Assembly (NCBI GenBank): GCA_964036195.1 | Contig: OZ038459.1 | Location: forward strand, 2,725,206-2,789,205 | Direction of reading: 5' to 3' | Source of the DNA: Sphaerolaimus hirsutus | Lineage: Eukaryota > Nematoda > Chromadorea > Monhysterida > Sphaerolaimidae | Length of the DNA stretch: 64,000 nt | Shown here: in pieces, positions 1 through 11,222 of the stretch | Layout of the letters: each line of letters opens with the position of its first letter | Position numbering within the stretch: the stretch's first letter is position 1 | The notes under the pieces: model-generated | Seen by the model: the letters and a program-made list of their open reading frames with translations, nothing else | Databases searched by the model: none | Told to the model about the DNA's origin: nothing | Position numbers and translations under genes: made by a program

Positions 1-205
1 GCAGGACTTGACGGCAAATTGTGAAGTGTCAAAGCTTAAAGTAATGTCGTGTAAAATGACAATTACAATCATTAAAAACTTTTGACATTTTGCGTTCCAT
101 TTAGCAAATTTACTTTGCATGCCATTTGACACTTTAGTGACACTTTACATGGCACGGGACTGCCTTAGGGTGGCAAACAGCACCAATAAAAAACCCAAAT
201 TCCAG
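1..205 (+). mobile_element. Introner-like element remnant in the intron before the K2P exon
   Basis: The stretch is rich in the introner core words AAATGTC, GTGTCAAA and TTTACATGG. At 154-168 it has a right-end-like GGGACTGCC. The splice acceptor used (TTCCAG, ending at 205) is about 35 bp further on, so this copy does not define the intron exactly. Confidence 0.5.
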
Positions 206-2832
206 GCGATATCACCCCAAAAGACAAGGGCAATCTTTTACTTGGCTTTTTGAACATATTCGGCGGCATGGCCATGCTCAGCATGATGTGGAACCTGGCG
301 CAGATGAAATTGGAAGCGTTCACTGCGGAAATGTCGCTGAAAATCAAGCAATCTTGGCTCACATTGGCGGAAAAGAGTGCGGATGATAAGATTTTGGTGG
401 TTGAAAATAATGATGCGGTCAGGTGCCACTCCCGCACCCTGTAAATCGCTCTGTTCTATGTCAAATGCCATGCAACTGTCAAAAGTCATGTAAGCGTCGC
501 AAATGGTGTGGGGTGGTGGGGGGGGGGGGTAACACCAAAATAGACCTGCTATCTATCTATTCCAGAAACAAAACCAGAAACAAAACTCTAGTGAACCCCC
601 CCCCCCCCCCTCCCCCAAATCTGCCATTTACCGTATATCCTCGAAGAAGTCCCCAGGGGAGTTATTTTTTCATCATCGTTATTGAGGGGGAGTTATTTTT
701 TCATCAGAAAACTTGGACTCGATTCATTGTAAATATGAATGCATTCTGTCAACTCGTGTAATCCAGGTATTTAACAGTTTTACAAAAACTAAAGGTGTGT
801 ATACACCGCAAACACATTATGTATCTGCTGTCGCTGCCATACATTACCATTCTTTTTTATTTTCATGGATCATTTTTGTCAAGTTTGTACCATATTTTTC
901 ACCCAGAGTGGGGGAGTTATTCAAAAGGGGGATTTATTCAAGGGGAAGGATTTATTATTTCGTCAGAGGTTTTGAGGGGGAGTTATTCAAGGGGGGGAAG
1001 TTTTTCGATGGGGGGTCTTATGCGAGGATATACGGTATCTGGAATGATTGTTGTGGACTATTTATCCCAGTTTTTGCTCGAAATCACTGAATTTTTTAAA
1101 CCGTTTTATACATCTTCACCTTCAAAATCCAGGACATTTTATACGCTTTTGAACCGTTGCATGACATTTTACATTTTACAGTGCATTTTACAGTGTCTGG
1201 GAGTGCCGCCCAGTAAAAAGGGAGGCGTTTCGAACAAGAAAAAGTTGGCAAAGAAAGCGGTGAAAAAGCGCTTGGATCAGGAGAACACTATATTTTCGAA
1301 AATGATGGGAAACTCGTTGAGGTTTGTATATTGTAATACATGATTTACATTAGTATATTGTTCCCAGGTTTCTACGGACAAATATTTTTTGGGAGATTTT
1401 CTGAAATTATACTTTCTCAAAATTATTTATTTTTTAGCAATTATAGCCCCACCCAACCCAACAACCAACTAGTGACGGAATGGCGTCAAGGCGTTATGGC
1501 GCTGGCGCCAATTAAGAGCGCCGCAGGGTGCCGCGCCATGGCGCCATTTTTCTGGCGCATTCCGTCACCACACAAAGCCTACGTACGCAGGGACAAACTA
1601 ATCGAGGACTACGAGAAAATGACGCGCACGCAGCACGTAGCCGTGCAAACGTGCGTCTCCACAGTGGAAGTTAGCGTGCAAACTGAACAGGTATCACTCC
1701 CGCACCCTGTAAAATGCCCTGGAAAATGTCAAATGTCATGCAAATGGACAAAAGTCATGTAAAATGTCCTAAAATGTACATTTGCCATTTTGCAGGACAT
1801 TTTACAGGGTCTGGGAGTGCCTGCAGATAAAACTGGTGAAACGGAAATTACACCCGGGCACGGGCGCCGCCCCCAGTGCCGCTGGCAGTGCCACGCCTAG
1901 GGCCACCCCTTATGCGCACAGGTTTGTGAGGGTGGGACGTAAAAATACCGTATTTCTCCGTGTAAACCGCCCCCCCCCAATGCACGATGCCCGGGGCTTT
2001 ACACAGCTTTATAACGTCACCGGGGCCGCTATGCTAGGGTGCAAAAACGTTGGCAGTTGAAAGATTTGAGACGTCCACTTTTAGGGTCGATAAGTCCAGA
2101 CTTTGAAATTTTAATTATGCGCGGGGGCGGCATCTAGAATTGGTCGCACACATTTTCCATCAAATGTCACTTGCCGCTATTTCAAAGAGCACATTTTGCA
2201 ACTTTTGGAACAATACTTCCAGCAAGAAGTTGATATCTTCAGGCTTTATGCAGCAAAAAGTCGATAAGTCCACTTCTTGCGGGAGGAGAACAGTAAGAAA
2301 TATGACGAACAAATAAACTGAAAACAAATAAATGAGAAATCAGTAAATTGTACTTACCATATATGCTCGAAAAAGTCCGAAGGGGAGTTATTTTTCATCA
2401 AACTTTTTTGACTGGGGAGTTATTCGGGTGGGTGGGGTTAGTCCAGTTTTTCGAAAGAGGGATGGCTTTTTCAACTATACACGCTTTATAGGCTCTATTC
2501 AAACACCCCCTTTAACCAATTCAAAAATCCCCAGCCTGGCTAGCAACGACGACCAGCGGAGTTCCCTTCTCACCGTGACCAACATTCGCACCAACATTTT
2601 CGACTCCGTCAAACGGCGCCTCGCCGGCGCCAAGGAAGTCGCCGCGCCCTCCGAAATTGAAGTGAAAAAGGCGCCCGCGAAAAAGACCAAATCTATAGCC
2701 GCGCTGGCGCGCAAAAAGCGAAAATGCAAGAAAAAGGGAAAGTTTAAGGTGAAGAGAACAAAGTTGCAGAGAGGGAAAAATAATCAGAAAAGTGTTAAGA
2801 AGGCGTCAGTTGAGGGTATTTGGTGGCCGTGA
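206..2832 (+). CDS. K2P (two-pore-domain) potassium channel, C-terminal five exons
   Basis: Exons 206-422, 1214-1321, 1591-1690, 1827-1921 and 2535-2832 (stop TGA 2830-2832) join in a continuous frame of 271 residues; phases 2, 2, 0 and 2 agree at every junction. The first exon opens with GDITP, matching the end of the second selectivity filter of K2P channels, then gives a hydrophobic helix with IFGGMAMLSMMWNLAQ, which resembles K2P transmembrane helix 4 (pattern FFGxALxSMxxNLxQ). The remaining ~230 residues would be a cytosolic tail, very rich in Lys/Arg near the end (KKRKCKKKGKFKVKRTK). The product should be a K+ leak channel of the plasma membrane. Upstream exons (TM1-TM3, first pore) lie outside the window. 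Introns 1 and 3 are complete introner-like elements. The last-exon acceptor could be 9 bp later (2543) without changing the phase. Confidence 0.75.
423..1213 (+). mobile_element. Introner-like element forming K2P intron 1
   Basis: The intron starts GTGCCACTCCCGCACCCTG immediately after exon-terminal TCAG and ends GGGAGTGCCGCCCAG. The two ends are inverted repeats of each other around CACTCCC/GGGAGTG. CAG stands on both sides, as a 3-bp target duplication would give. Removal joins the exons in phase 2 and makes an AGT codon. A second transposon (631-1035, TA-flanked) sits inside and accounts for the 791 bp length. Confidence 0.8.
631..1035. mobile_element. TA-flanked MITE, CCGTATATCC type
   Basis: The element begins CCGTATATCCTCGAAGAAG and ends in the complement (CGAGGATATACGG), with TA on both sides (629-630, 1036-1037). 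The interior has G-rich repeats of AGTTATTCAAGGGG. Related, poorer copies occur near 2357-2480 and 30906-31100. TA duplication and inverted ends fit a mariner/Tc1-type non-autonomous element. Confidence 0.75.
1322..1590 (+). other. K2P intron 2, holding a small GGCGCC-type element
   Basis: The donor is AG|GTTTGT and the acceptor TACGCAG|G. Within it, about 1480-1568 has ends TAGTGACGGAATGGCG and CATTCCGTCAC with GGCGCC words between, a degenerate short member of the TAGTGATGG hAT-like family. The rest is AT-rich. Confidence 0.55.
1691..1826 (+). mobile_element. Introner-like element forming K2P intron 3 (136 bp, minimal copy)
   Basis: The intron is nothing but the element. It starts GTATCACTCCCGCACCCTG, ends CAGGGTCTGGGAGTGCCTGCAG in two overlapping halves, and has a core of AAAATGTCAAATGTCATG words. 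The flanks are GAACAG before and CAG as the last three intron bases, so the duplicated trinucleotide is CAG. It interrupts the frame in phase 0. This is the cleanest copy in the window and the best type specimen. Confidence 0.85.
1922..2534 (+). other. K2P intron 4, repeat-filled
   Basis: The donor is CACAG|GTTTGTGAG and the acceptor CCCCAG. It contains a CCGTATTTCTCC-type MITE start near 1950 with a C-tract, and a CCATATATGCTC-type half element near 2357-2480. No coding signal was seen. Confidence 0.5.
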
Positions 2833-3019
2833 GCTTTTATTCCGTCCAACATTTTTTTCCGTTTTTGGGCACGTCACTTGTACAACACTTGCACAGTATT
2901 TTGAAAACGACAAGGTAAATAAATAGGTGAAACATGTTTTGCGTATAAAAGTTATCATTTCCTTGTTTCTGAACTTCCTCACTTGAGCTAAATATACACT
3001 AAATATAATATGAAAAATA

Positions 3020-3304
3020 CCGTGTTTGCTTGAATAATCCCCCTGAGGGATTATTAGTTCGTCAGACTTTGTTGAGGGGGGAACTAATCGAGGGGGGGGG
3101 GGTGAATTATTCGAGCGGGGAATTATTATTTCGTCAACAATTTCAACCATGTTTCTATCAACTCATTTGATGAAATATGCTTTATTCACACAAAAACGTG
3201 CCATTTTTGTTCAAATTGGGCACAATAAATTGACCAAATCTCTTAATGGGGGATTATTCGAGGGGAGGAATTATTCAAGGGGGGTAGAATCAAAGCAAAT
3301 ACGG
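3020..3304. mobile_element. TA-flanked MITE with G-tract interior
   Basis: It starts CCGTGTTTGCTTGAATAAT and ends GCAAATACGG, with TA at 3018-3019 and 3305-3306. Interior runs such as CGAGGGGGGGGGG and the word GGGGAATTATT place it with the mariner-like CCGTATTT group. Confidence 0.7.
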
Positions 3305-3953
3305 TATACATTATAATGATCTCTTATGTTAACGCAAACATGCCTATTTGCAGCTACCCAAGTTGCAGCTGTGCAAAATGCAAAAGTGATTCAAATTTCC
3401 AATTAAATACAATAAAATTACAAACCAGTTTGGAAAAAACAATTTCAACTTGCAGTTTGCATTATTGTAACTTATGCCACATTTGCAACTTAGGTATTCT
3501 TGGCGCAAATAAAAAAGTTTTTTTTTAGGGCAGCTGCAAATAAACATGCTAATCATTTTCCAAATATTTGACCTGAATATAAGCACACCATGACATGAAA
3601 CTCTTCTACATAAGAACATGATGAAAATTTGAATAGGTATATTTCAGTGATGTAAAAATTGCCACTATTTTAGCAGCCGGCACCAAAAGCTCCGTGGTGC
3701 CAGTTGCCAATGGCATAAAACGAATGGCGTTAAAAACTGGCAAAACGCCAAAGCGTCATTTACGTGGGGCTAGCGCTAGTGCCAGACACTTTTACATCAC
3801 TTTTCTGGTAATAGGGAAGTATTATAAGCCAAACACAGACTTTTGGGAAGCCCGATTCATTGCATACAAACTTATAAACTACCCGGTATTTACAATGCGC
3901 TTCGATTTGGAGCTAGGTAAATGTGTTTGGCTAATAAAGTTTCTCACTGTATA
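3305..3953. other. Non-coding stretch with a mini hAT-like element
   Basis: No gene was recognised. About 3648-3801 has inverted ends AGTGATGTAAAA and TTTTACATCACT around GGCACC/GCCAAAGCG words, like the TAGTGATG families, but no clear 8-bp duplication. The rest is AT-rich. Confidence 0.4.
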
Positions 3954-4280
3954 CCGTATTTCTTCTAAAAGAACAGCATACCTCCAATAGTAGGGCACCT
4001 CCAATAGAACGTCAGGTATAATATACATTGGAAGACTATCAAAACACAAACATACAAAAATAGGTGGTCAGAATGTTCAAAGCATTCAAATAGATATTAA
4101 ACTTCAAATTGATGCTGTGATATGAAAAAATGCTCAAGCTTCATTAAAGAATAAGACTCAAATGTTCAAATGAAAAGTGTGTGAAGAAATTGCTGCAAAA
4201 AGAACGGCAACCACCAATACAAGGTCAGGTGAAAAGTTGTCAAAAAATAGAACGGCGCTCTTCTATTTGAAGAAATACGG
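3954..4280. mobile_element. TA-flanked MITE, AGAACGGC type
   Basis: Ends are CCGTATTTCTTCTAAAAGAA and AGAAGAAATACGG, with TA duplicated (3952-3953, 4281-4282). The characteristic interior words are AGGGCACCTCCAATAGAACG and its complement near the other end. Same group as 44250-44663, 53218-53645 and 63467-63855. Confidence 0.8.
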
Positions 4281-4649
4281 TAATTGTCTATATAAATATC
4301 AATGGAGGTTGCAATATCACTTGTTCAAATCTACAGGCACGGTATTGATTTTTTAGGCACATCTAGGCACTTGGTGCCTATGTAGCATTCACCGGCAAGC
4401 AATTTTGCAATCTATTGTTTTTTAAATCAATAACTGCTTCCTAGGCAGACTCAAAACTATGATTACAAGTAAATAAATTGTCCTTGCCTTGAGAAAAATA
4501 TATCCATGGAGCTTATTCAGGCTATTATACTTGTACTGAATATAATAAATACATAGGGGTACTGCTGTTTGAATGTTCCAGAGACGTGTATTTAATTAAA
4601 TTTCTACCTATTTGGTTTATATTTATGCTTATATAACCGAGTCTGCATC

Positions 4650-5560
4650 AAAATCCAAACAGCGCATAATCCAAACAGCATAATCCAAACAAAAATGAGG
4701 CAAAATCCAAACAGAAGTAAGGCAGAATCCAAATAGTCACACAAGTTTATGCGATTTTCATCATGATTGTCATTCAATTATTATAACACAGCAAAAACAG
4801 CGCTGGTGATCTGCCCTGATCTGTGGTGAAGTGTCTTCACGAGTCACTTCAACGCACTTCATGGGTGCCAAAGCACTACCAAATGCTTCATGAAATTTCT
4901 CGTGAAGGCACTTCACAGATGGCCAGGCACTTTGTTGTGCATTTGTGAAGAGTCTTCATGAATGGTGCAAGCGGTGTGACGTGCAAAAACATATAATGCA
5001 TTTCTGCGGTGAAGGCACTTCACGAAATACGAAACGCTTCCCTGAAATGGGTGGCATTTGTGAAGTGCCTTCATGAACGGCATTCATGAAGCGCTTGTGA
5101 AGTGCATTCCAACGGTGATCAGGCTTGATCAGGGTTGGAAGTGTGATCATGAGCGGTGAAATGCTCAGTGATCAGGCTTGATCAGGCTCTGAAGTGTGAT
5201 CACGAGAGGCACTTCCAACCGCTTCAGTGCACTTCATGAGCGTTTTATTTGCTGTGTATTGTCACTTTTTTCACTTTCTTTTTATTTAAATTTATTTACT
5301 CGCGATTTATTTCAATATATTTACTCGCACTTGAGGATGACCTTCACTTGAACTTAAAATCAACTATAAATAATATTGCATACATCCGAGATTATGCCTT
5401 ACTTCTGTTTTTATTCTACCTCATTTCGTTTGGATTATGCTGCAGTTGGTGGCACAAATAAATGTTTGGATTTTGCCTCATTCTTGTTTGGATTATGCTA
5501 CAAAAGTGTTTGCATTGTGCTGTTTGGATTATGCGCTGTTTGGACTTTGGTTTTTGCCCA
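4650..5560. mobile_element. Palindromic element (AATCCAAACAGCATAATCC) with a second element inside
   Basis: The outer arms carry repeated AATCCAAACAGCGCATAATC words on the left and the complement (GGATTATGCGCTGTTTGG) on the right. Nested inside, about 4788-5257 begins ACAGCAAA and ends TTTGCTGTGT and is packed with GTGAAG(T/G)CACTTCA words and GATCAGGC. No coding frame is convincing. Target duplications were not resolved. Confidence 0.55.
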
Positions 5561-5685
5561 TTTGACCGCATCCGCATACTTTAGAGAATGTTGCCATATT
5601 TTGTAGAATAATAAATAATTTATGACAAGATAAATTGTGCACCAAATTCACTACCAACGTATTTAATTATCGTATTCACTTGAAA

Positions 5686-6553
5686 TAGCCCAAGGGAGTA
5701 GGGAGATCACATTATTATGGCAGCAAATTTTGAGGAGTAGGTAGGGAGATCACAAATTGCAGTTTTTTGCAATTATTTACATTCTCTTTAGACTCATTTC
5801 GGGTGGGGGCATTTCGAGGGGGCGGGTTTATTTTTAAACTCGCTCAGACCAAGGGGGGGTGGGTCAATTCAAGGGGGGTATTTCAAGGAAATACGCTATA
5901 TTTTATGTGATATGAGTGAAAAACACAAAAAATTCTGGTCCGGTATTAGGACAGGATGAGTCACATTTTGCTGTAAAGTGTGCAGCAGTACAGTATAATA
6001 ACCTTCACATGGTAATGTAAGCAAAAAACGAATAAAAATATATGAAAGAATCGAAAAATTATGCTATCCCATCATTCACTTCGGACCATAGTTGTTCAAA
6101 CGTATTTACATTTACCTAATCGATAAATACGTATACTCGAGTACTGCGTAAAAAGGTACGTTTACGTTTCATCCGGAGAAAAATACCGGTACTCACTTAC
6201 TCACGTACTCTTGAAAGTGCGCGAGTAGAGGAAACGTATTTCAGATATGTTTTTTATAGGCTTTTTCAAGGTATAAAGGAAAAAAATGGACAAAAACGCA
6301 GCAAACAAGGACAAAATATCGAAAATACCGTATTACCTCGAAATACCCCCACGTGGTTTATTATTTCGCCAGCAAACTCTTGCATTTTTGTACGTCTGCG
6401 TACGTTACCAACGATAAATTAGTACTGGTAGATCAAAAAATTTCTGGTGAAATAATAAACCCCCGTCGAAATAACCCCTTCGCTTAACCCCCCCTCAAAA
6501 TTCTCACTCTGAAAAAATAAACCCCGGGGGTATTTCGAGGAAATACGGTAAAA
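5686..6553. mobile_element. Two CCGTATT-type MITEs in an AT-rich stretch
   Basis: 5686-5906 is a degenerate copy (CGTATTCACTTGAAATA to GGAAATACG). 6328-6548 is better kept (CCGTATTACCTCGAAATAC to GAGGAAATACGG, TA on both sides). AAATACGTATACTCGAG words near 6120-6240 belong to the AAACGT hAT-like family. Confidence 0.6.
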
Positions 6554-6613
6554 CGTAGATAGCTACACAAATTAGTCTATGTGTAGCTGCCATGCAAATT
6601 AGCAGAAATCAAT

Positions 6614-7506
6614 CAGAGTTGTTAGAATTACTGAACTTTTTTAACAGTATATGTAAACGTAAAGTATTTTTTTTTTACTCACCACAAAGTAAAGAAAACG
6701 TAAAATACTTAATTTTTACTCGTACGCACGCGTAAATGTGAGTACAAAATTTTTTTCCATTAAAATGGAAAAGCAAGTACTTTTCTTCATAGAATATGTA
6801 AAACTGGAACTGGGTACATTTTCGAAATACAACCCTCAAAATGGCCACTACAAATTACATTATTGATCCCCTGTCGAACCCCCCCCCCACCCAAATTGAA
6901 TGTAAAGGGAACAAAAATATCAAAACCTTCGGTTTGTTTTCTGTGTATGCAGAACACATGTTTAAACAATGACCAAGTCACTTTAGACCAGAATATATAC
7001 CATCTATATTTACATACCTACTTATATATTTAGATCTATTAATATACTCTTATATAAAAATAATAAATAATAAATAATAATAAATAATAAATAATAATAT
7101 TATACTAATAATAATACTCTTATACTCTCATGGAGCTTGTTGTTGCATTTTTCTACCTCAGTGTATGTTACAAAGAACGAATTAGTGCTGAGAGTTCCGA
7201 AAGATTCTGGCAAAATAATAACCCCCTCGAAAAACCCGCCCTTGTTTAACTCCCCTCAAAATTTTCACTATAAAACAATCACTCCCAGGGGTATTTCGAG
7301 GAAATAGAGTAAATTGCAGCGTAGTCACCTTATAAATATGTCCCAAATTGAATTCACAGAAATACATTTTCTTTACGCGTATGCCTCAAAAATGTACGCG
7401 TACATGTGAGTACGTTACTTTTTTTAAAAGTATATGTAAACGTATTTACCGCGTACTCGCGTACGCGTATTTTTCGAGTAAACGTACGTACCTTTTAACA
7501 ACTCTG
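6614..7506. mobile_element. hAT-like element, AAACGT family, with nested CCGTATT-type DNA
   Basis: Inverted ends CAGAGTTG and CAACTCTG are flanked by a perfect 8-bp duplication AAATCAAT (6606-6613 and 7507-7514). Subterminal DNA repeats (T)ACGTTTAC/GTAAACGTA. The interior holds a G-tract MITE remnant. There is no transposase. Homologous in inverted orientation to 61528-62354. Confidence 0.85.
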
Positions 7507-7878
7507 AAATCAATACATCATGTACATTGCATACATGATATATTTACATCATACCGGAGGGAGGGGGTATTTCAAGGGGGGGGGGAGTTATTATTTCCCC
7601 AGCCCATTTCGGTGGGTGTTGAATCGAAGGGGGCTAATTCTAGGATGGGTTTATTCGAGGGAGGGGATTCGAGGTTTACGGTAAGCTAAATTAGTGGAGC
7701 TGTCGCTAAATAAGTATTTATGGAAAAAAAGATAAAGTATTCAAAATATTTTGGTGGAAAACTAAGCACATCGATACTCAGACGACGACATATTCTTCCA
7801 AAAGATTTTCTGCGCCAGGGGGCAGTCCCGCACTCTGTTAAAGGACAATTTTCCCCAGCCCCCAAAAATCGACGCAAT

Positions 7879-10800
7879 TCAATGCCCCTCGCGACTGCTC
7901 AAACTATGCTGCGTATTAACCGTAGTGGTGTCGCTACTGGAACAATCGCCGCTGAACACGCTGCTCTCAGCTTCGTTGCCGCTGCCATTGCTGGCGGCAC
8001 TCCCGGACCCTGTAAAATGCCCTGCAAAATGTCTCATGTCATGCTAAGGGTCTAAGTTATGGAAGATGCCCTGCAAATTGACTAATGTCATGTAAAAAAT
8101 CGAAATTCAGGACATACATATACCTATTTGCCATTTTCCAGGGCATATTCCATGGCTTTAGACTATTTGCATGTATTTCACCATTTACAGGGCATTTCCT
8201 ATGACTAAACTCTTTGAATGACATTTGACATTTTGCAGGTCATTTTAATGACTTTTATAGACACTTTGCAGTGCATTTTCCATGATTGAAGACACTTTGC
8301 ATGACATTTTCACTTTCCAAGACATTTTCCATGACTTTAGACAATGCCCGACATTAGACATTTAGCAGGGCATTTCACAGGGTCCGGCAGTGGCACCTGG
8401 ACTTCATCTCGTCGTCGGGCAGCGGCGGCGAGTCGCCCGCCGCCGACGAACGGAAAACTGTCGCGCTGACTGCAGCTTTCGCGCTCCGACTCGCTCGGTC
8501 GGCCGCCAGGCGTTTCCGTTGCGCTCGGTTCACCTGAGGAAAATGGAGATGTTGATAGCGTGTCAACTTTCCGTTTTCCGTTTCCGTTTTCCGCAGGCAA
8601 AATTTTCAGTTTTCATTTTCCGGCTGCGAATTTTTTTCAGTTTCCGTTTTCTGGCTGATAAATTGTTTTCGGTTTCCATTTCTGATTTCCGGCTCAATTT
8701 TTCTGTGTTTCACCTTTTTCCGTTTTTCGGCTCAATTTTTCTGTTTTCCGTTTCAGCCAAACTAGTAAAACTGCATGCAATTTTTTCAATTATTGTTTGC
8801 TATTGTTTCCAGCAAAATTTCAGCAATATTTTCCGTTTCTGTGCAAATTTTGCTTTCCGTTTTCCGTTTACCAGCAGTTCATTTTCAGTTTTGCAGCAAG
8901 TGCAAACATTTTTCCATTTCTAATTCCGACAAGGGCAGGGTAGTGATGGAATGGCGCCATGGCGCTGGCGCCATTTGAGGGCGCCAAAGGGCGCCGCGCC
9001 ATGGCGCCATTGGCGCTTGGCGCCCTTTTTCTGTGGCGCCCTTGGCGCCTGGCGCCCACATTCTGAAAGGCGCCATGGCGCCCTTGGCGCTTGGCGCCCT
9101 TGTTCCGTGGCGCCCTTTGGCGCCTGGCGCCCTGCTTTAAAAAGGCGCCAAAAAGGCGCCAGCAGGGTTTCAAGGTGAGCGTTGTTTAAATGAAAAAAAT
9201 GAACAACTCATCCGTGGATGATCTAAATTCGCCAGAAAAATGGACAAAGTGGTTTGAGTGGGTGGGAATCTTTTGTCGAATGGTTCATAAGATGTGCCTG
9301 AGCGATCAGAAGACAAGAATGATGGACCATCGAACTTGCAAAATCATAAATCAATGGATTCAAATCGTTGCAATTCCGTTTTTGTCCATTTCAAGGGAAC
9401 ATTGATTGAAAAAGTCTATTTGAAGTGAATGGATTGTTGTCTAATGACAATTTCCATTGTGTTTGAATTTGTCATGGGGGTGTTTTATAAAAATATTCTG
9501 TTGCTAGTCTTGTTTTTGTTAATTAAATCCTGGAGAACGTGAATTAAGACGTAAATGCATGTAAACAAGTGCTGTATAATCATTTTTAGCACACACAGGG
9601 TGTTGTACGCACCTATTTATACTGGCGCCCTTGGCGCCTGGCGCCCTATTTTTCAAATGGCGCCATGGCGCCCTTGGCGCTTGGCGCCCTCTTTCCGTGG
9701 CGCCCCTGGCGCCTGGCGCCCACTTTCCAATTAGCGCCATGGCGCCCTTGGCGCCTGGCGCCCTTTTTCGGTGGCGCCCTTGGCGCTTGGCGCCCATTTT
9801 CCAATTAGCGCCATGGCGCCCTTCGCGCCTGGCGCCCTTTTTTCTGGCGCTTTTCCATCACTAGGGCAGGGGCAAACATGTTTAGGTAGGTAAAATGGAT
9901 GGAATTCACAATATTGTAGGTTTGTCCAAATCACTTTCCATAATTTTTTTAGTTTTACAGTTCGCGGGGAATTCGCAAAATGACCCACCTCATCGTGCAG
10001 TTTGTCAATCTCCATCTGCAGTTTCTCACGCTCCAACTGTATCTTCACACGTTCGTCGGCCAACAAAATGCGCTCCTGTGCGATTTTGAGTCGTTCGTCG
10101 GCGATTTGGCACGATGCCAACCCGGCGTGCCTATCCGCCTTTGCGCAAGTCTGCGATATTTTTTTTTCATGCATTAAATCTGGCCACACGGACTAGTTTA
10201 CTGCAGAGTTGTTAAAATACCGGTATTTTTGGAAAGTGTAAATGTGAGTGTAAATACACTTTCCAAATTTTGAGTATGGATACCAAAAGTGTAAGGTATT
10301 TCAAAAATACCTAGGAAAGTGTAAAAAAGTGTAAGTGTAAAATTTTTTTTAGAAAGAGCTCTCACTGTTGAGCATTAGAAAACACCGCTGTTCTCACCTT
10401 TAGATCAATTTATCATTTTCATGCATTATTTCATATTTTACAGCCTTTTATGAAACATTTCAGACTGTAACAAATACTGTAGTGGTATGAAGTTCCCTAA
10501 TAATGGCAGTTTTTCAGTGTTGATGTTTTACTGATTAAGCAATGTGATACATACTGTTTAAATGCAAGAATGGACATGCAGCAAATGTCAATGCAAAAGT
10601 TGACTTTGTGTCCCGTTGGTGAACTTCCATTGATCTTGTCCTTTTTACAAAAGTATGATGAAACTGTAGAATACCATGAGTACTAATCAAAGCTTGTAAA
10701 TCAAAGGCTAGTTTCTACATGTGCCATATTTTCTACATTCAATGCATTTTTTGTACATGACCCTATTTTATGCTTTCTCCAAAGCATAAAACAAGGCCAT

Positions 10801-11133
10801 CTGAAAGAAAAAATACACTTTCTGTACCCGGGTATTTTGCACAGGAGAGTGTAAAAAAAGTGTATGGGTAGTTTATGAAAGTGTAAGTGTAAATATAAGT
10901 ACCCATTTACCCGGGTATTTCGGGTAAGTGTAAATACACTTTCGCAACTCTGGTTTACTGCCGAAATTTTGGCACTGATCAATACTCTGTTTTCAAAATA
11001 TTTGAGTTCGCCGTAGCTACTTCCCGGTTCTTCAGTAAAATACAGTACGCAAAAGAACAATTTGTCGGTTTGGAATTGTTCTATTGCGGTTTCAAAACGT
11101 TCGAATAAACTCCACAAGTATTCCGTTTTTATT
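7879..11133 (-). CDS. Coiled-coil protein, C-terminal four exons (possibly the end of the Myb/SANT gene upstream)
   Basis: Exons in transcript order are 11133-10959, 10192-9989, 8533-8397 and 7990-7879 (stop TGA 7881-7879). Lengths and phases (1+174, 204, 137, 112) fit one frame throughout. The second exon encodes a charged amphipathic helix with the heptad-like ERLKIAQERILLADERVK and EREKLQMEIDKLHDE, as often follows Myb/SANT-like domains. The tail is Ser/Thr-rich (VFSGDCSSSDTTTV). The first exon (YLWSLFERFETAIEQF) is not recognised. Intron 10193-10958 is an hAT-like element plus its duplication. Intron 8398-9988 carries another hAT element. Intron 7991-8396 is an introner. The start is uncertain, and linkage to the gene at 11223-19541 needs a non-ideal donor near 11228. 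Confidence 0.6.
7991..8396 (-). mobile_element. Introner-like element forming the last intron of the coiled-coil gene
   Basis: Read on the minus strand it starts GTGCCACTGCCGGACCCTG after exon-terminal TCCAG and ends CCGGGAGTGCCGCCAG. CAG stands on both sides. Splicing in phase 2 makes an AGC codon. The core is repeated CATTTTACATGAC and its complement. Confidence 0.8.
8556..8940. mobile_element. Partial hAT-like element, ACGGAAA family
   Basis: Starts TAGCGTGTCAACTTTCCGTT and continues with many TTTTCCGTTT words. The other end is not found; the 8941-9863 element is inserted in it. Compare the full copies at 38728-39555 and 14983-15306. Confidence 0.6.
8941..9863. mobile_element. hAT-like element, GGCGCC family (923 bp)
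   Basis: Ends are TAGTGATGGAATGGCGCC and GGCGCTTTTCCATCACTA, with a perfect 8-bp duplication GGGCAGGG (8933-8940, 9864-9871). Both subterminal regions are arrays of GGCGCC, GGCGCTTGGCGCC and CCATGGCGCC. The middle (about 9180-9600) is AT-rich and shared with 13826-14901 and 60372-61248. No transposase domain seen. Confidence 0.9.
10204..10952. mobile_element. hAT-like element filling an intron of the coiled-coil gene
   Basis: CAGAGTTG...CAACTCTG with a perfect 8-bp duplication GTTTACTG (10196-10203, 10953-10960). Subterminal GTGTAAATGTGAGTG words. On the gene strand the duplicated CAGTAAAC lies at both splice sites: donor GCA|GTAAAC in one copy, acceptor AAACTAG| just after the other. The flanking exons join in phase 0. 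Confidence 0.85.
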
Positions 11134-11222
11134 CTGCGGTGGCAAAAGTATTCAAAAATTTGAAAATTCCGTAAAAATTCAACATTCACAAATTGTTTAT
11201 TTAAATTATGGCACAGCGCATT

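Noticed and set aside
7081-7110. AATAATAAAT microsatellite near 7060-7110
   Set aside because: Simple repeat inside an hAT-like element; no further meaning seen.
9190-9405. 71-codon frame SVDDLNSPEKWTKW, also in part at 14617-14883
   Set aside because: It is the AT-rich middle of the GGCGCC-family element. The third copy (60742-61029 region) has stops in the corresponding frame, so no conserved coding.
8951-9864. Long open frames with repeated APGAKGA / GALGAWRP peptides in the GGCGCC regions (also 60310-61350, 14617-14936)
   Set aside because: They are translations of GGCGCC word arrays, open on both strands and in several frames, inside non-autonomous hAT-like elements.
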